A stretch of 64,000 nt of DNA from Rusavskia elegans (GCA_011316305.1 SAUG01000070.1:372001-436000); one strand, 5' to 3'; counted from the stretch's first letter, positions 35,527 through 47,290 are shown. Made by a program: numbers and translations. Notes: generated by a model from the letters alone, not told the origin.

Positions 35527-37158
35527 TCAACTACCGGCAATTTCCTTGATCCTATTCCTACTCGGATCAACGACAAGTGACTTCCGCCTCTGCTCATTTT
35601 CCACCCCCCTTGCCCAATTCCTCCGCTGTTCAAGTCTCTCCACCCCAAGTTCAATACTCTCGATATGCACGCTCAACGGCACACCCGCCTTGTCCCCCAC
35701 AAGCTCCACGGTCCCTACTCTCTCCCTCAACTCCGCCAGCTCCGCGCCCATAGCTTGCAATTTCAACATGGTCCCTGCCACATGTGCGATGGCGGTCTGA
35801 CGGTAGATACTGACTTGCCGGAGCAACTTCAACTGGGAGTCGTATTTCCCCAGCGCTTTTCGATTGCCACCGAGCATAGTCCATAACTGCGACATCGTTT
35901 CTTCTTTGGAGCCCTGCGCATGCAAATCGTCCCGCACCGCGATGCCATGGATGACGTCCAGGCGATCGTCTAAATTACGAAGCACACCCAAGAGAGCTTG
36001 CGCTTCGTCGATGAGCCGGTTTATCTCACTTTCGACGATACGAGTGTGTTCGGTGTATTGCTGCAGTAAAGTGGCTTCCGTGAAGCGTATTGGCTGAAAA
36101 GGCGCCAACAATCTATCGTTGAAGAATCCAGAGATGCTGCCGCGGGATTCTTGCTCTAGAGCTACACCGTCAAGGACGCGCTTTGTCCAACGAGCGGTGG
36201 CCAGGATGTTGTCGACGGCGCGGCCGACATGGCTGTTGAATTTCTGCAGGTCGTTGGAGGCGATGGCGGCAGTATCGATGAAACCGTCAAGTTCGAAGAC
36301 GAGTTCGGTTTTGCTGGGGAGGTTGCTGTAGCGGAGGATGGTGCGCAAATCTCGGAGGGAGGTCTCGGATCGTTTCATGTCGAGTGGTAAGGTCACGCCG
36401 CCTGCGCTTTCTTCGAGGATAGCTTCGAAATTTGTTTGGACCTTAACTAATTGGTCGAATTCCACGGGTGGCACTTCGTCTGCACGATATTGATGTTGAG
36501 ATACAGTGGTGTGACACATTGGAAGATTGAGTAGGGAGGTTCCAGGGATGCGGCAAATCGGTGAAAGGGCGGAGTAGACTGATGAAGTAAAGAGGTCCCT
36601 TAGGACGATGAGAAGGCCGACGGTGAACCAGAAGGCAATGCACCAGGACAAAACAGGCTTCATGATACGCATCGCTTTCCCGATGACCTCAAAGGAGAAG
36701 GTGATGACAGGTTGTAGATAGTCTATGGCTGGTGCAGCGCTCCGACTTTGCTGTCTGTTTGGCCGCCGTGGAGCACCTTCATCCTCCTTGTACGGCTTCG
36801 AAGCCGCGCTTGAAGATGTTGCGTTCCTGCTCGCTGTCGGTTGCCTTGTTGTTTTTCTCGGGCTCCTCCTTAGCTGCGACTTGTCCTCGGTATACCATGA
36901 GCCATCCAAAGAGTCCTCGTGTATTGAAGGCATGATGAGCTCGGGTGCGGCACTAGCTTTGGATCTTGCGCTGCTCGATCGTCTTCGAGGCGTATCTGTG
37001 GGCTCTAGTGGTTGTTGAGACGGCAACACAGATTCTTGCAACTCGACACCTTCCGAGCTCTCATCGTCGCTACTATCGCTGCCGTTGTCTACGACCCAGG
37101 ACGCTCCAAGCTGGGGTTTGCTGCTCTGCCGAGATCTCGGATTGAATGTCGTCGCCAT
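35527..37158 (-). CDS. Single-exon membrane and coiled-coil protein, unknown
   Basis: A 543-residue open frame. Residues 1-145 are disordered and rich in Ser, Arg and Pro with acidic patches (DNGSDSSDDESSEG, RRSPRKTTRQP). One strong membrane segment lies at about residues 168-192 (PVLSWCIAFWFTVGLLIVL). The remaining 340 residues are largely helical and heptad-rich (ESEINRLIDEAQALLGVLRNL, MGAELAELRERV) and probably lie on the other side of the membrane. The topology, a basic disordered N-terminus, one membrane pass and a long coiled-coil region, recalls nuclear-envelope proteins, but I see no SUN, LEM or KASH signature and assign no function. It is divergent from the ThrRS gene with about 400 bp between starts. 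Confidence 0.82.
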   Translation of the reverse strand: MATTFNPRSRQSSKPQLGASWVVDNGSDSSDDESSEGVELQESVLPSQQPLEPTDTPRRRSSSARSKASAAPELIMPSIHEDSLDGSWYTEDKSQLRRSPRKTTRQPTASRNATSSSAASKPYKEDEGAPRRPNRQQSRSAAPAIDYLQPVITFSFEVIGKAMRIMKPVLSWCIAFWFTVGLLIVLRDLFTSSVYSALSPICRIPGTSLLNLPMCHTTVSQHQYRADEVPPVEFDQLVKVQTNFEAILEESAGGVTLPLDMKRSETSLRDLRTILRYSNLPSKTELVFELDGFIDTAAIASNDLQKFNSHVGRAVDNILATARWTKRVLDGVALEQESRGSISGFFNDRLLAPFQPIRFTEATLLQQYTEHTRIVESEINRLIDEAQALLGVLRNLDDRLDVIHGIAVRDDLHAQGSKEETMSQLWTMLGGNRKALGKYDSQLKLLRQVSIYRQTAIAHVAGTMLKLQAMGAELAELRERVGTVELVGDKAGVPLSVHIESIELGVERLEQRRNWARGVENEQRRKSLVVDPSRNRIKEIAGS

Positions 37159-37559
37159 GACCGTCTGACTCGAGAAAGTATATTCTTTGAGCAGAGAAGC
37201 ACTTTATATGCTTCGCAAAACAGAATGTTCCTCTAGGCTTCAGGTCTCGGATAATAAAGAATATCAATCTATGCTAGGTGTTATTGATTTGCAACTCGGA
37301 AGTGTGAGTCGCGAACCTCGGCGTTTCATGGAGGCTTCTGTAGAATCAATAGAGGGTCAACAGTTTGACTAATATAATTAAACACGAAGATGCAAGCCAG
37401 TTGCATGGTGTTGTTGAGTCGATGGATCGTTGCCTCGACAGCCTTGTTATCCATCGCATGACGTCGGGCGCGTCGAGGCACCGACGTGGTGATTGGCTCT
37501 ATCCATCGGTAGCTTGAACTGTGACCTGCGACACTTGACAACAACATTATTCCACTTCC
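37159..37559. promoter_or_regulatory. Shared divergent promoter region
   Basis: 401 bp between the start of the minus-strand membrane protein gene and the ThrRS start at 37560. No distinct core elements are visible. The ThrRS start could be slightly different because the N-terminal presequence is not conserved. Confidence 0.4.
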
Positions 37560-39152
37560 ATGCGACCAGCATGGCCATTGTGGCCTTCGCGTGGTTATCC
37601 CAAACAGATCCGTCCTGTGGGCCGGACTTCCTTGCGACGACTGAGGTCCAGTCTGGTCCGACCTGCTCAGTTCGACCATTCGAGACCCACAGAAGCAGTG
37701 CCGACAGAAACAACTAGGATCAGTCAAGAGGAACAAAAGGATCATCGTGCCATTGCCTGTTCTCATGATCTCTATGCACTCCATACTTCGAGTCCTGGCT
37801 CGCCGCTTTTTCAACCTTCTGGAACCCATATCCTCCAGAAACTTCAAGCTTTCCTGAGGGCACAATATCCGAGCTATGGCTTTCAGGAGGTTCTTACTCC
37901 AACAATCTACAAGAAGAGTCTTTGGGAAACGTCTGGTCATTGGGATAACTACAAAGATGACATGTTTGCGGTAACGGGCCGTGGTGCCCAAGGCGGCCAT
38001 GACCCCGAAAGAGAGATTGGCGAGAATGAAGAGTATGGTCTCAAGCCGATGAATTGTCCAGGCCATTGTCTCCTGTTCAAGAGTCAAAAACGAAGCTACA
38101 AAGACTTACCTTTACGATACGCCGATTTCAGTCCCTTGCATCGTAATGAATTATCAGGCGCTCTCAGCGGGCTAACCAGACTACGACGCTTTCATCAAGA
38201 TGATGGGCATATATTCTGCCGACCTTCGCAGGTCAAGAACGAGATCTCGCGGACCTTGGATTTCGTACGCATGGTGTACCGGACCTTCAACATGGGTGAC
38301 TATAAATTACGATTGGGGACAAGGCCCGAGCAGTATATCGGCTCTGTGGACGACTGGGATAGGGCGGAGGCGCGACTAAAGGCAGCCTTGCAAGAAAGCG
38401 GACAGCACTTCGACGTCAATCAAGGGGATGGTGCTTTCTATGGACCTAAGATCGACATCATCTTGACTGATGCAAATGGTAAAGATCATCAGACCGCAAC
38501 CATCCAGCTTGATTTCCAGCTGCCCAAACGATTCCAGCTTGCATACGATGTTCCTGAGCCAGAGCAAGAGCGAACGTCTGAGTCCAAATTGCTAGGTACA
38601 GCAAACGTCCAATCAGAGACGCCTGTGCTTATTCATCGAGCCATCTTCGGCTCGCTGGAGCGTTTCCTAGCACTCTTGATAGAGTCCGACGCCGGAAAAT
38701 GGCCTTTTTGGGTGAACCCGCATCAGCTCGTCATCCTTACAGTGGGTAAAGATGCCAATGTGCGACAACGAGCCGAGGAAATGGCCAAGCAGCTGGCCTC
38801 ACCCAATGCTCGCGAAGGGCCCCAGACACTCAAGGCTCACAATTTCACGGTCGACTGCGACCACACTGATCAGTCTCTTGCAAAGAAGATTTTCAATGCG
38901 AGGAGAAGGGGGTATACCTTCTACGCTGTTGTCGGCCGGCGTAATCTGGAACAACCACATGAGATGCAGACTCTGGACATAAGTATTGGTGTCCATCCAA
39001 GCCAGCAAGCCATCCAGCAGGCGATCGAGGCTTTTACGACTTCACATGTACCACCAAGCGGTTCAACTTTTGACGCCAAGTCGACCGGTACTAATTTGAC
39101 AATACGGCAGTGCCAGGAATTGTTGATAGACTTGGAGTCCAGATTCTTGTAG
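37560..39152 (+). CDS. Mitochondrial threonyl-tRNA synthetase
   Basis: A 530-residue class II synthetase charging mitochondrial tRNA-Thr, in one exon. The first 70 residues are rich in Arg, Pro and Ser without acidic clusters (MRPAWPLWPSRGYPKQIRP), as in a mitochondrial presequence. It then goes straight into the catalytic core: HDLYALHTSSPGSPLFQPSG, motif 1 with FQEVLTPTIYKKSLWETSGHW, the threonine-site Cys in KPMNCPGHC, motif 2 RRFHQDDGHIFC and motif 3 region IFGSLERFLALL. The anticodon-binding domain follows (PHQLVILTVG to the end). The TGS and N2 editing domains of cytosolic ThrRS are absent, as in yeast MST1. This is why the protein is only 530 residues. Confidence 0.93.
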   Translation: MRPAWPLWPSRGYPKQIRPVGRTSLRRLRSSLVRPAQFDHSRPTEAVPTETTRISQEEQKDHRAIACSHDLYALHTSSPGSPLFQPSGTHILQKLQAFLRAQYPSYGFQEVLTPTIYKKSLWETSGHWDNYKDDMFAVTGRGAQGGHDPEREIGENEEYGLKPMNCPGHCLLFKSQKRSYKDLPLRYADFSPLHRNELSGALSGLTRLRRFHQDDGHIFCRPSQVKNEISRTLDFVRMVYRTFNMGDYKLRLGTRPEQYIGSVDDWDRAEARLKAALQESGQHFDVNQGDGAFYGPKIDIILTDANGKDHQTATIQLDFQLPKRFQLAYDVPEPEQERTSESKLLGTANVQSETPVLIHRAIFGSLERFLALLIESDAGKWPFWVNPHQLVILTVGKDANVRQRAEEMAKQLASPNAREGPQTLKAHNFTVDCDHTDQSLAKKIFNARRRGYTFYAVVGRRNLEQPHEMQTLDISIGVHPSQQAIQQAIEAFTTSHVPPSGSTFDAKSTGTNLTIRQCQELLIDLESRFL

Positions 39153-39411
39153 CCTCGAAAATAAGAATTACACAAGTCATGCAAGAGCAGTGGTCCAATA
39201 CACAGATGTGTACAAGGATCAGTCGTAGCGCCCATCACTGTCAATTACTGTTACTCTTTGCGGGCGTGATACTGCTATTGATGTTTTTCCGAGCAACACA
39301 CCCGTGGTAACTCACGGCTCGAGCCTCTCAGAAGATATACTGCTCTTCGTGCATTTCTCGCTACTCTGCTTTTGATTCTAAGAGGGCTTGAAGAATGTCA
39401 TACTCATACAA

Positions 39412-40595
39412 CTACTTCAACTCGCGAATCGTCAAGACCGCCTTGCCGAAATTCTCGCCCTTCAGCATACCCAGGAATCCTTCTACGGCATTGTCAATGC
39501 CCTCCGTAATGCTCTGCTGCGCTTTGAACGTCCCATCGTGGATCCATTGAGAAACGTTTTTCTTGTGATCGACAGCATATTTAGGACCCATATCCGGATC
39601 AGCGACAATGAACCCTCGCATCTTGAGTCGCTTCAGATACATGAAAGACAAATTCTTCACACCGTACCTCTGGTCTGGTGATTCGACGTTGTATTGGGAT
39701 ACCATACCGCTTACCACTATAGATAGGGGGTTAGTAAGTCTTGTCTCTGATTCCATCCTCACAAACCCCTTGCGATGCGGTATCGATCTGGTGAAAACCA
39801 AGCCTGCCACATGGGAAAAGGGGCACAGCGATGCCACTCACCAATGCGACCAAAGTTGGTCATTTGCTCCAGGGCCGCATCCAGATGCTCCCCACCGACA
39901 TTTTCGTAATAAATATCGATACCGTCAGGCGCCAAGCGCTTTAGAGCATCGGCTGGCTTTTCTTTTTTGTAGTTGAAACCACTATCAAAGTTCAGATCTT
40001 TGGTGATGAAATCGAGCTTCTCGTCACTGCCAACGCTGCCGATCACAGTCAAGCCCTCGTGCTTTGCCAGCTGACCAACAATTTGACCGACCGCGCCACT
40101 TGCAGCCGAGATGAAAATCGTCTCGCCTTTCTTGGGCTCGCCGATGTCATAAAACGATGAGTAGGCGGTCAAGCCAGGCATGCCGAGGGCCCCAATGAAC
40201 AGTCTTGGATCAAGGTTGTGCGGATTGTCCAGTTTCCTCATCATTGAGTTCGTGACCTCGGCGGAAACGATGGAATACTCCTCTGTTCCGATCATGCCAA
40301 CCACGATATCGCCCTCGCTGAATTTGGAGTTTGAGGACTTGAGAACCTTGGCTACAGCGCTGTTGGTGATGGCTTTGCCCAGCTCAAAGGATGGAAAGTA
40401 GGATTTGCTTTCTGGAGCTCGCATTCGGCCTCTCTGATATGGGTCGAAGGATACATAGAAATTCTGGGTGGTGATGCCATCTTGAGGTGGTTCTGTGTTC
40501 AGATCGAATCCTTGGTCTTCAATGACGAGATCTTTTCCCGGTACTGGCCATCCTTGAGGGATCTGCTTGAAGATAAGGCCTTTGTTTTGAACCAT
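39412..40595 (-). CDS. NADP-dependent medium-chain reductase (PTGR/LTB4DH type)
   Basis: A predicted 352-residue zinc-independent medium-chain dehydrogenase/reductase, family of prostaglandin reductase 1 and yeast YML131W-like alkenal reductases. Minus-strand exons are 39842-40595 and 39412-39716, with a 125-bp intron (GTGAGT...TAG). The GroES-like part includes VSFDPYQRGRM and GDIVVGMIG. The nucleotide-binding fold has AASGAVGQIVGQLAK (AxxGxxG) followed by GSVGSDEKLDF. YYENVGGEHLDAAL, then FGRI joined across the intron to VVSGMVSQYN, and the C-terminal FGKAVLTI are family landmarks. No catalytic zinc ligands are seen. It likely reduces the C=C bond of alpha,beta-unsaturated aldehydes or ketones in the cytosol; the true substrate is unknown. 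Confidence 0.9.
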
Positions 40596-41150
40596 GTCAA
40601 CTGTGGCTCCTGTTATTCAGGATGTAGATGAGTCGAGAAGCGGACCTCTTCTTATATAGACTGAACGTCATTGCCTAGCGGGGAGCGGATCCGCCGGGCC
40701 AAAGTTGAACGATTATAAATCCCAGGCAAGGCGCGATGCTTACGGCCGTTTTGAGGGGCACAAGGGCAGTTGCATCTGCGGAGCAATCTAATGATGCCGC
40801 AATCAATCCCATTGCCTATTGGTCTTATTCTACTGGAGATTGACATCGTATTCGTATTTCAGTGCAGAACAACTGGATTTCCGAGTTCGGATAGCCGTTA
40901 CTCAAGAGTAACAAAAACCGATGGAATAACGGCGCAGTGAAAGCAACAGTAGGTAGTACAAGGGACGAAGGGTACTGCGGAAGTATTGTGGATATGTAGC
41001 CCCTTGCTGTTGCTGTGAGCAGAATCGTTCAAACTCGGCGGCCTACGGGAGTTTGAGTTCGATTCGGATACCGTACGGAGGATAGCATCAAAAGTTCAGA
41101 ATATCGCCAAGACTCTAGTGCTAGCGCCCGACAGGGGTCCTATAGGGGTC
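40596..41150. other. Promoter side of reductase and RIP boundary
   Basis: The leader of the minus-strand reductase, then genic-type DNA up to about 41150, where composition changes abruptly to AT-rich RIP DNA. No gene seen. Confidence 0.4.
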
Positions 41151-41596
41151 TAAGATTGTTATATACAACGAAATTTATATATAAGCTAATTTATATCTAT
41201 TTAATTATACCGTTTTATCTATTTATAACGTAGTTTTCGATTTTTAAAATTATACGGTCTGATATCCGAATCCTTTTTAAATTTACGGCTTTTACGATAT
41301 TCGTTACCGTTTTCTAAATAGATAGTTTTCTATATATAACGCGGTATCCGTTTAATCTAATTTTAAATTCTTTTTTAAATTAATTATTTAAATTAATAAT
41401 AGATCTATCGATAAATAACTTCTTTTTTATTTTCGGAATATCGAATTTAATAGTCTTTCGCTTTATTTAAAGCTGGTAGAATTCGATTTAATTATAATTA
41501 AATAAGTTTCTAATTTATAAAAATTTTATAATTTCGATATATTTAAAATTTATATTCTAATATTTTAAATTATATATAGAAGTTTTATTTTTTTAA
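41151..41596. repeat. AT-rich RIP DNA, left edge of block II
   Basis: Very AT-rich sequence (long A/T runs, TpA-rich) without open frames. No terminal repeats were identified in this part. Confidence 0.5.
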
Positions 41597-41604
41597 ATAA
41601 ATAT

Positions 41605-42539
41605 TAAACCGACCGTCGGATCGGATTTCGAATTCGAATTAATTAATCCGATCCGATTCGTTAAATTTAGATTTTAGCGTTAAATTCTAATATAAAAATA
41701 TAAAGATAGTATAATTTATATACGAATTTACTAAAAAATTTCTAATTAATTAACTACGCTAGCTAGAAAGATTTAAATTCGATAAAATATATTATCTAAA
41801 TATATTATTTTTAATAAACGAATAAAATATTATTATATTAAATGGCTTGGATAGCGTAATAGCAACGCTGCGTAACTTGGAAGTCCGACGGATCCAGCGC
41901 TTTTCGGGGTTAACGGAATTAATCTAATAGATCGGAGATTCGAATCTTTCGAAAATTAATCTAATATTTAAATTTTTTCTATTAATTCTAATCGATTTTA
42001 TAGAGTTTAAAAATATAGAAAGACTATATAGTAGATCGTCTCGGTCTAGCCCGATCGATCGAAGTAATTTAAATTAATTAAAGTTAAATAGATTACGGTT
42101 TTCTTCTAGGTTTTAGTCCAGATTTAATTTCTTCGGGAATTTTTAATTCGAGTTCTCGATAAAATATTTGAATATTAAATATTTACGTAATCTGATCGGT
42201 TTAGCGCCTCTAGCGTTAAAATCGTAAAAGATTAAAATCAAAAAAATCCGAATGATTAATCGTATATATATTAAATATATTATATAATCGTATCGAATCC
42301 GAATCGAATTACTAAAATCGAGTCGGATATAAACTAATCGTTTCGGATTGAAATAACGATCCGAAAACGCGATAAACGTGACTAACGCGCTAGAATTACT
42401 AGTATAGATTAAAATTTCGTCTAAATAGATTAGAAAATCTTATCGGATTATAATTTTAAATTTATAACTCGATTCGAATAGTCAATCTAGTCGGATATCC
42501 GACGGTTCGACGAAAATTCGACCCGAATCGGCCAGTCTA
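41605..42539 (+). mobile_element. hAT-like MITE copy M3, with SINE copy B inside
   Basis: A perfect 8-bp target-site duplication ATAAATAT flanks the element (41597-41604 and 42540-42547). The ends are inverted: TAAACCGACCGTCGGATCGG on the left and GGCCAGTCTA on the right, RIP-altered forms of TAGACTGGCCG. The body matches M1 (50069-50465) and M2 (51802-52186). SINE-like copy B (41844-42266) interrupts it. After subtracting that, about 110 bp more than in the other copies remains between about 42330 and 42480, unexplained. It has no coding capacity. Confidence 0.8.
41844..42266 (+). repeat. SINE-like element copy B, tRNA-derived head
   Basis: 423 bp flanked by the 10-bp repeat TATATTAAAT (41834-41843 and 42267-42276). 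It starts GGCTTGGATAGCGTAATAGC, the A-box region of the head, and has GAGATTCGAATC at about 41935-41946 in the B-box position. It matches copy C over its whole length, ending near CGTATATA. It lies within MITE copy M3, so it inserted later than M3. Confidence 0.75.
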
Positions 42540-42547
42540 ATAAATAT

Positions 42548-42951
42548 ACTAAAACGATTTTTTATATATTTTTAAACGAAAGAAATAAATTTAGAAATTA
42601 GAATTTTTTTCTAGTATTTCTACCAATTAATTTTATCTTTTTTTTTTATTTTACCGTTTTACAATTTTTTTAGTCTAGCGCTATTCTAGTTTTACTTCGT
42701 CGAAGTTACGAAAATCTATTCATCGTATTTCGATAGATAACTACTAGTTAGTACGAATATGAAATTCTATAGTATCGTTAATTTTCTTTAATATATTATC
42801 GATTTATTTTACGTTTAACAGCGGTTTTTAGTTTCTAGATATAATATAGCCGTTTTTTTAATAGAAAAAACATTTTTACTATATAAAATCTATAGTATTT
42901 TTCTAGCGACGGCGTATAATAGTTGATTTGACGAATTTATTTACTTTATAT
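42548..42951. repeat. AT-rich RIP DNA between MITE copies M3 and M4
   Basis: AT-rich, no open frames. No terminal repeats found. Confidence 0.4.
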
Positions 42952-43337
42952 TAGATTGGTTACTTCGAATCGAATTAATCCGATCCGTTAAACGGTCGAA
43001 TCCGAATCGAATTCGAATATTTTATAGAAATCCGTTAAATTTTATTTAATATTTAAATATTATATATATATTTATATTATTTTTATTATATTAGTGATAT
43101 ATATAGATAATATATTTAATCTAACTAGAATATTTCCAGCTAACGTAGTTAGAAAATCAAATTTTTTTAAAAAAAAGTAAATATAATTTATATACCAAAA
43201 TTATACGTATTATATTATATATAAATTTAATAGATTATTTAAATCAAATCGAATCGAACCGTAGAATTTTCTAATCCGATTCGAATCGGGTCGGATTAGC
43301 TAATTCGGATTCGAAACCCGATTCGACGATCAATCTA
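42952..43337 (-). mobile_element. hAT-like MITE copy M4
   Basis: 386 bp, in opposite orientation to M1-M3. It begins TAGATTGGTTACTTCGAATC and ends GACGATCAATCTA, with its minus-strand start TAGATTGATCGTCGAATCGG matching the M2 start TAGATTGGTCGTCGGATCGG. The 8 bases on each side, CTTTATAT (42944-42951) and TTCTACGT (43338-43345), agree at four positions and differ only by transitions at the other four. That is what a RIP-mutated 8-bp duplication would look like. Confidence 0.7.
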
Positions 43338-43538
43338 TTCTACGTTAAACTTTGATTTTATCTCGTCGAATGTTTAAAATAACGTTGGTTTTATCCGATC
43401 AAATAATATTTTTCTAATTTTCTAAAATCTAATATATATATATTAAAATAAATTTTAAACGTATCGCTTTTATTATATTATTTAAAATAGATTTTATTAT
43501 TCGTTTATAGAAATTAAAATTATAACGTTTGAAAATTC

Positions 43539-43948
43539 TGTAACGTCCCTGTATATCAGAGGGCGTTACGCTCGAGTCTAGCTACAGCCGTAGACGTAGT
43601 CCGAACTACTAAATAGTAAAAGAATCCTAGTATAGATTATTATAACTAATCCTATATACCCGTAGAAATATAGTTATAATATTACGAGGTATCTTTATTA
43701 TAAAATAATTAAAAAGAAAATAGTAGAAATATATTTAATAATTATATTAATAAGTAATAAAAGAAACTATCTATAGAAATAATAAACGATATATATAATA
43801 AAAATAGCTATAAAAGCTGATAGATAACCTTCTATTAAAAGTCCTATTAAAAAGGGCGGCTATAGCGGCTATAGGCGGCTATAAATAATTCGGTTCGTTT
43901 ATTTAACTAATTTTTCTAGAAAACTTCTATAGAATTATAGATATAATA
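43539..43948 (-). repeat. LTR of E2 (left)
   Basis: 410 bp, direct repeat of 46471-46880. This is the less RIP-damaged copy, keeping TGTAACGTCCCTG and GGGCGTTACG. Confidence 0.85.
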
Positions 43949-45439
43949 TAGTTTCCTCTATATTATTTTTTATCTAGTATAAAACCCGTCTATAAAATAT
44001 AAAAAGGATTTCCTTTCCTTTTCTTTTTTTTTTCGTTAATATCTCTACTATACGTTCTCGAAAGAGAAATCGACTAAAATTATTTTACTATATCTAGTTA
44101 AAAAAGATTATAATATCTTTTCTTTATTTATTATATATCCGTAATCTTTTAAAAAAATAAAAAATTAAAGTTAGTAGAGATATTTATAGTAAATATATTT
44201 GGATTTAAAAATCCTATAATTTTTTAATATCTAATATTATCTATATATTATATTTTCTTTATTTCCCTATTTCTATAAATCTACGTAGAGAAGTATTTTA
44301 AAAATAAAAAGAATAAATTTCGTTCTAATATCGCGGGTATTTTTAATAAATACTCTAAAGCTCGTCGTCGTATCGAATTCTTTTTTAATTTTAAAAAGGA
44401 AATTCGTAATAAACGCCTAGCCTAGAAGTTAGATTTCCGCTAATTCTTTAATAAATAAAAGTATTTTATTATTTATTATCGCGCTTTAGATAAATATAAA
44501 AGTAATTTTATTATTTAGAAATAATATATACTCTCTCGTTTTAATAAATTTAACGATCTAGTTATATTCTATTCTTTTATTAGTTTTATACTAGCTGTAT
44601 AAAAGGTATCTATTAAATTAATATCTACGTTTAATTCGGATAATTTAAATCGGTTTTTAAAAGAAATTAATTTTTCTTAACTTTTAGAAACTATAGGTTT
44701 ATAAAAAAAGTCTAATAAAAGATTCCTTTTCTACTATCTTTAATATCTAAATTATATATTTATATTATTAATTTCTTCCGATTCCTCTAATAGCCTAACT
44801 AAATCTAGTTTTTTAACTACTATTTTATTCTAAAATAATAAAAATAGATACTAGTCGAATTAATTACTTTTTAGTTAAATATTTAGTATTAAATCCGGTA
44901 TTCTTTTATTTTAATCTATCTAGTTTAGTTTATAGTATTCGATTTTATCTATAGCTTTAACTATATTCTAGTATATTTCTCTAATATAATATATCTAAAG
45001 TTATTAGATTATTTTTCTATTTTTATTATCTTTTTTAGTAAATTATTAAAAAAGATAATAATATTCTTTTTAAATTTTTATTTCCTAAACTTTTCCGCCT
45101 TCCTTAAATTTTTAGTCTAAGTCTTTAATCTTTTTATATTTTATTATTAAAACGACGTCTATTTCTTTATATAAAAGATTTTTATAGGCTAGAAAATATA
45201 TTATTTATAATTTTATTTTTTTACCGATAGTATTTCCTTCTATTAGTCTTTCTAAAATTAATACTTTCTATTTATTTTCTAAAATAATATAACTTCTCTA
45301 ACTTTTAATTATAGTAAAATTTATTATTCTAATTAATCCGTTTTTTATTTTAATTTCGATATTAAAAATTCTATTATCTTTTATTATTTATCTATAGAGA
45401 TATCCTTTAATTTTATTATAGAATTCCTTTATAACTTTA

Positions 45440-46070
45440 TTATCTTCCTTTCTATTTACGAAAGCTATTATTTATTAACCTCTAATTTTAATTTTAAATA
45501 TTACTATAAAGGGTTTTTTAGTTTTATATAGTTTAAAATTAAATATTAGCTTTATTTTCTATATTTTTTTTAGTTTTTTAGAATATTATTCTATCCTTTC
45601 TTTATCCGATAGATAGATAGAATAAGTACTATTATAATAGGCTAACCAACTTTTTACTATATATTTATTAAATAATTCTTCTATTATTTTAAAAAAATAT
45701 TCGGTTATTTCGGTTATCTCTTTAATTAAGTAATTCTTTTTAAAATATCCTATTTCTTTATATAAATAATAAATTTTAATTCGCAATCTTATAGTTTTAG
45801 TAGTATCGAGTTTTATTAAATTTCTTTTAGGCTTTCTTTTAACGGATTCTATCTTATTAAACGTCTATTTATCTAAATATATTTTATACTATCTAGTATC
45901 GATTCTTATTATAAATTCGATAAAATCTACTAACGAATCTAGTTCTTCGATTACTACTATAGTTTCTTTAATTTTTATCTAGAATCTTTTATAGAAATAG
46001 GCTTTTAAAGCTAAGTTTTTCTAGTCTATTTTATAATCTAATATTCTAAATTAAATAGTATAGATAGCTA
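45440..46070 (-). pseudogene. Gag remnant of E2 with CCHC knuckle
   Basis: Minus-strand translation gives a Ty3/gypsy-like gag pattern. ALKAYFYK leads to DSLVDFIEFIIRIDTR (the conserved small, helical retrotransposon gag segment). A knuckle reading KIYYLYKEIGYFKKNY follows, where Tyr stands for the Cys and His residues of CX2CX4HX4C. A 66-codon open frame (45586-45786) survives. Stops throughout come from RIP. The same pattern recurs on the plus strand in E3. Confidence 0.65.
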
Positions 46071-46470
46071 CCGACTTCTACTATTTTAGAACTATTAGTC
46101 TCCTATCTATTACCCTATTATTATTATTATTTCTAAAGGCGTCTTTTATAGCTGTAATAAAATTACTAAAGGTATAGAAAATTTATACTATTTTATCTTC
46201 TTTTTATTTTTCCGGGTTATCGAGGTAATTTTCTAATCGAGGCTATACCTAATTAAAGGCAGCTACTTTTAGGTATAATATTATAAATAGGATTTTAACT
46301 ATTTTATTTAAAAACTAATTTATATATAATATAGAATAGATATTTATCTAAATAATCTATAGCTTTAATAATCTTTTATTTCTTTTATAGATATTTAGTA
46401 TTACTATTTTAATAGTATCGCTTTAATCTATAGATCAAGATAACGAAACTAATATAGTAAATTATTAAAA

Positions 46471-46880
46471 TATAATATCTCTATATATTAGAAAGCGTTA
46501 TATTTAAATCTAGCTATAGCTATAAATATAGTCCGAGCTATTAAATAGTAAAGAAATTTTAATATAGGTTATTATAACTAATTTTATATACCCGTAGAAA
46601 TACCGTTATAATATTATAAAGTATTTTTATTATAAAGTAATTAAAAAGAGAATAGTAGAAATATATTTAATAATTATATCATCGACTAATAAAAGAAACT
46701 ATCTATAGAAGTAATAAGCGATATATATAATAAAAATAGTTATAAAAGCCGATAGATAACCGTCTACTAAAAGTCCCGTTAGAAAGGGCGGCTATAGCGG
46801 CTATAGGCGGCTATAGATAATTAGACTCGCTTGTTTAACTAATCTTTCTAGAAAATCTCTGTGGAATCGTAGACGTAATA
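46471..46880 (-). repeat. LTR of E2 (right)
   Basis: 410 bp, direct repeat of 43539-43948. It ends GACGTAATA and is followed by the duplication AATTC. Differences from the left copy are mainly transitions. Confidence 0.85.
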
Positions 46881-46922
46881 AATTCGTTAAATAGTCGATT
46901 TAGAAATATTTTCAACGTATAC

Positions 46923-47290
46923 TATTACGTCTACGATTTTGTAGAAATATTTACGTTTATTAGTTAAACAAAACGGATTAATAACTTAATTTAATTAAAG
47001 CCGCTAGAATCGCGGAGCCGTCTTTTTTAATAGGTCGGTTTTTTCGGATATATCGGCCTTTTTTCTATATATATCGCTTTTTATAATTACTAAATTTTAT
47101 TTCTATTTATTTTTTATCATTACTTCCGTAATAAAAACGTTTTATAATATTATAACTTTATTTCTATAGTTTTATAAAACTAGTTACGATAATCTATACT
47201 AAAAATCTTTTATTATTTAATAGTTCGAACTATAACTATAATTATAGCTAAATTCGAACGTAATATTTTCTAATATATAAAAACGTAATA
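46923..47290 (+). repeat. Left LTR of E3
   Basis: 368 bp. It matches the right LTR 51563-52360 once M2 is removed, apart from a missing stretch of about 40 bp in its middle. Confidence 0.75.

Larger units (their letters stand above)
43539..46880 (-). mobile_element. Gag-only LTR retrotransposon E2 (non-autonomous)
   Basis: 3342 bp with two equal 410-bp LTRs (43539-43948 and 46471-46880) and a perfect 5-bp duplication AATTC (43534-43538 and 46881-46885). The left LTR begins TGTAACGTCCC; the right copy reads TATAATATCTC. Both contain the tandem GGCGGCTATAGCGGCTATAGG. The internal 2.5 kb has gag-like remnants, with a zinc knuckle on the minus strand (about 45731-45777), which sets the orientation. 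No RT or integrase remnant was recognised, and the internal region is too short for a full pol. It is related in LTR sequence to E3, which lies 42 bp away in the opposite direction. Confidence 0.85.

Noticed and set aside
37326..38087. 253-codon minus-strand open frame
   Set aside because: It is the shadow of the ThrRS coding sequence, whose plus-strand frame has all class II motifs.
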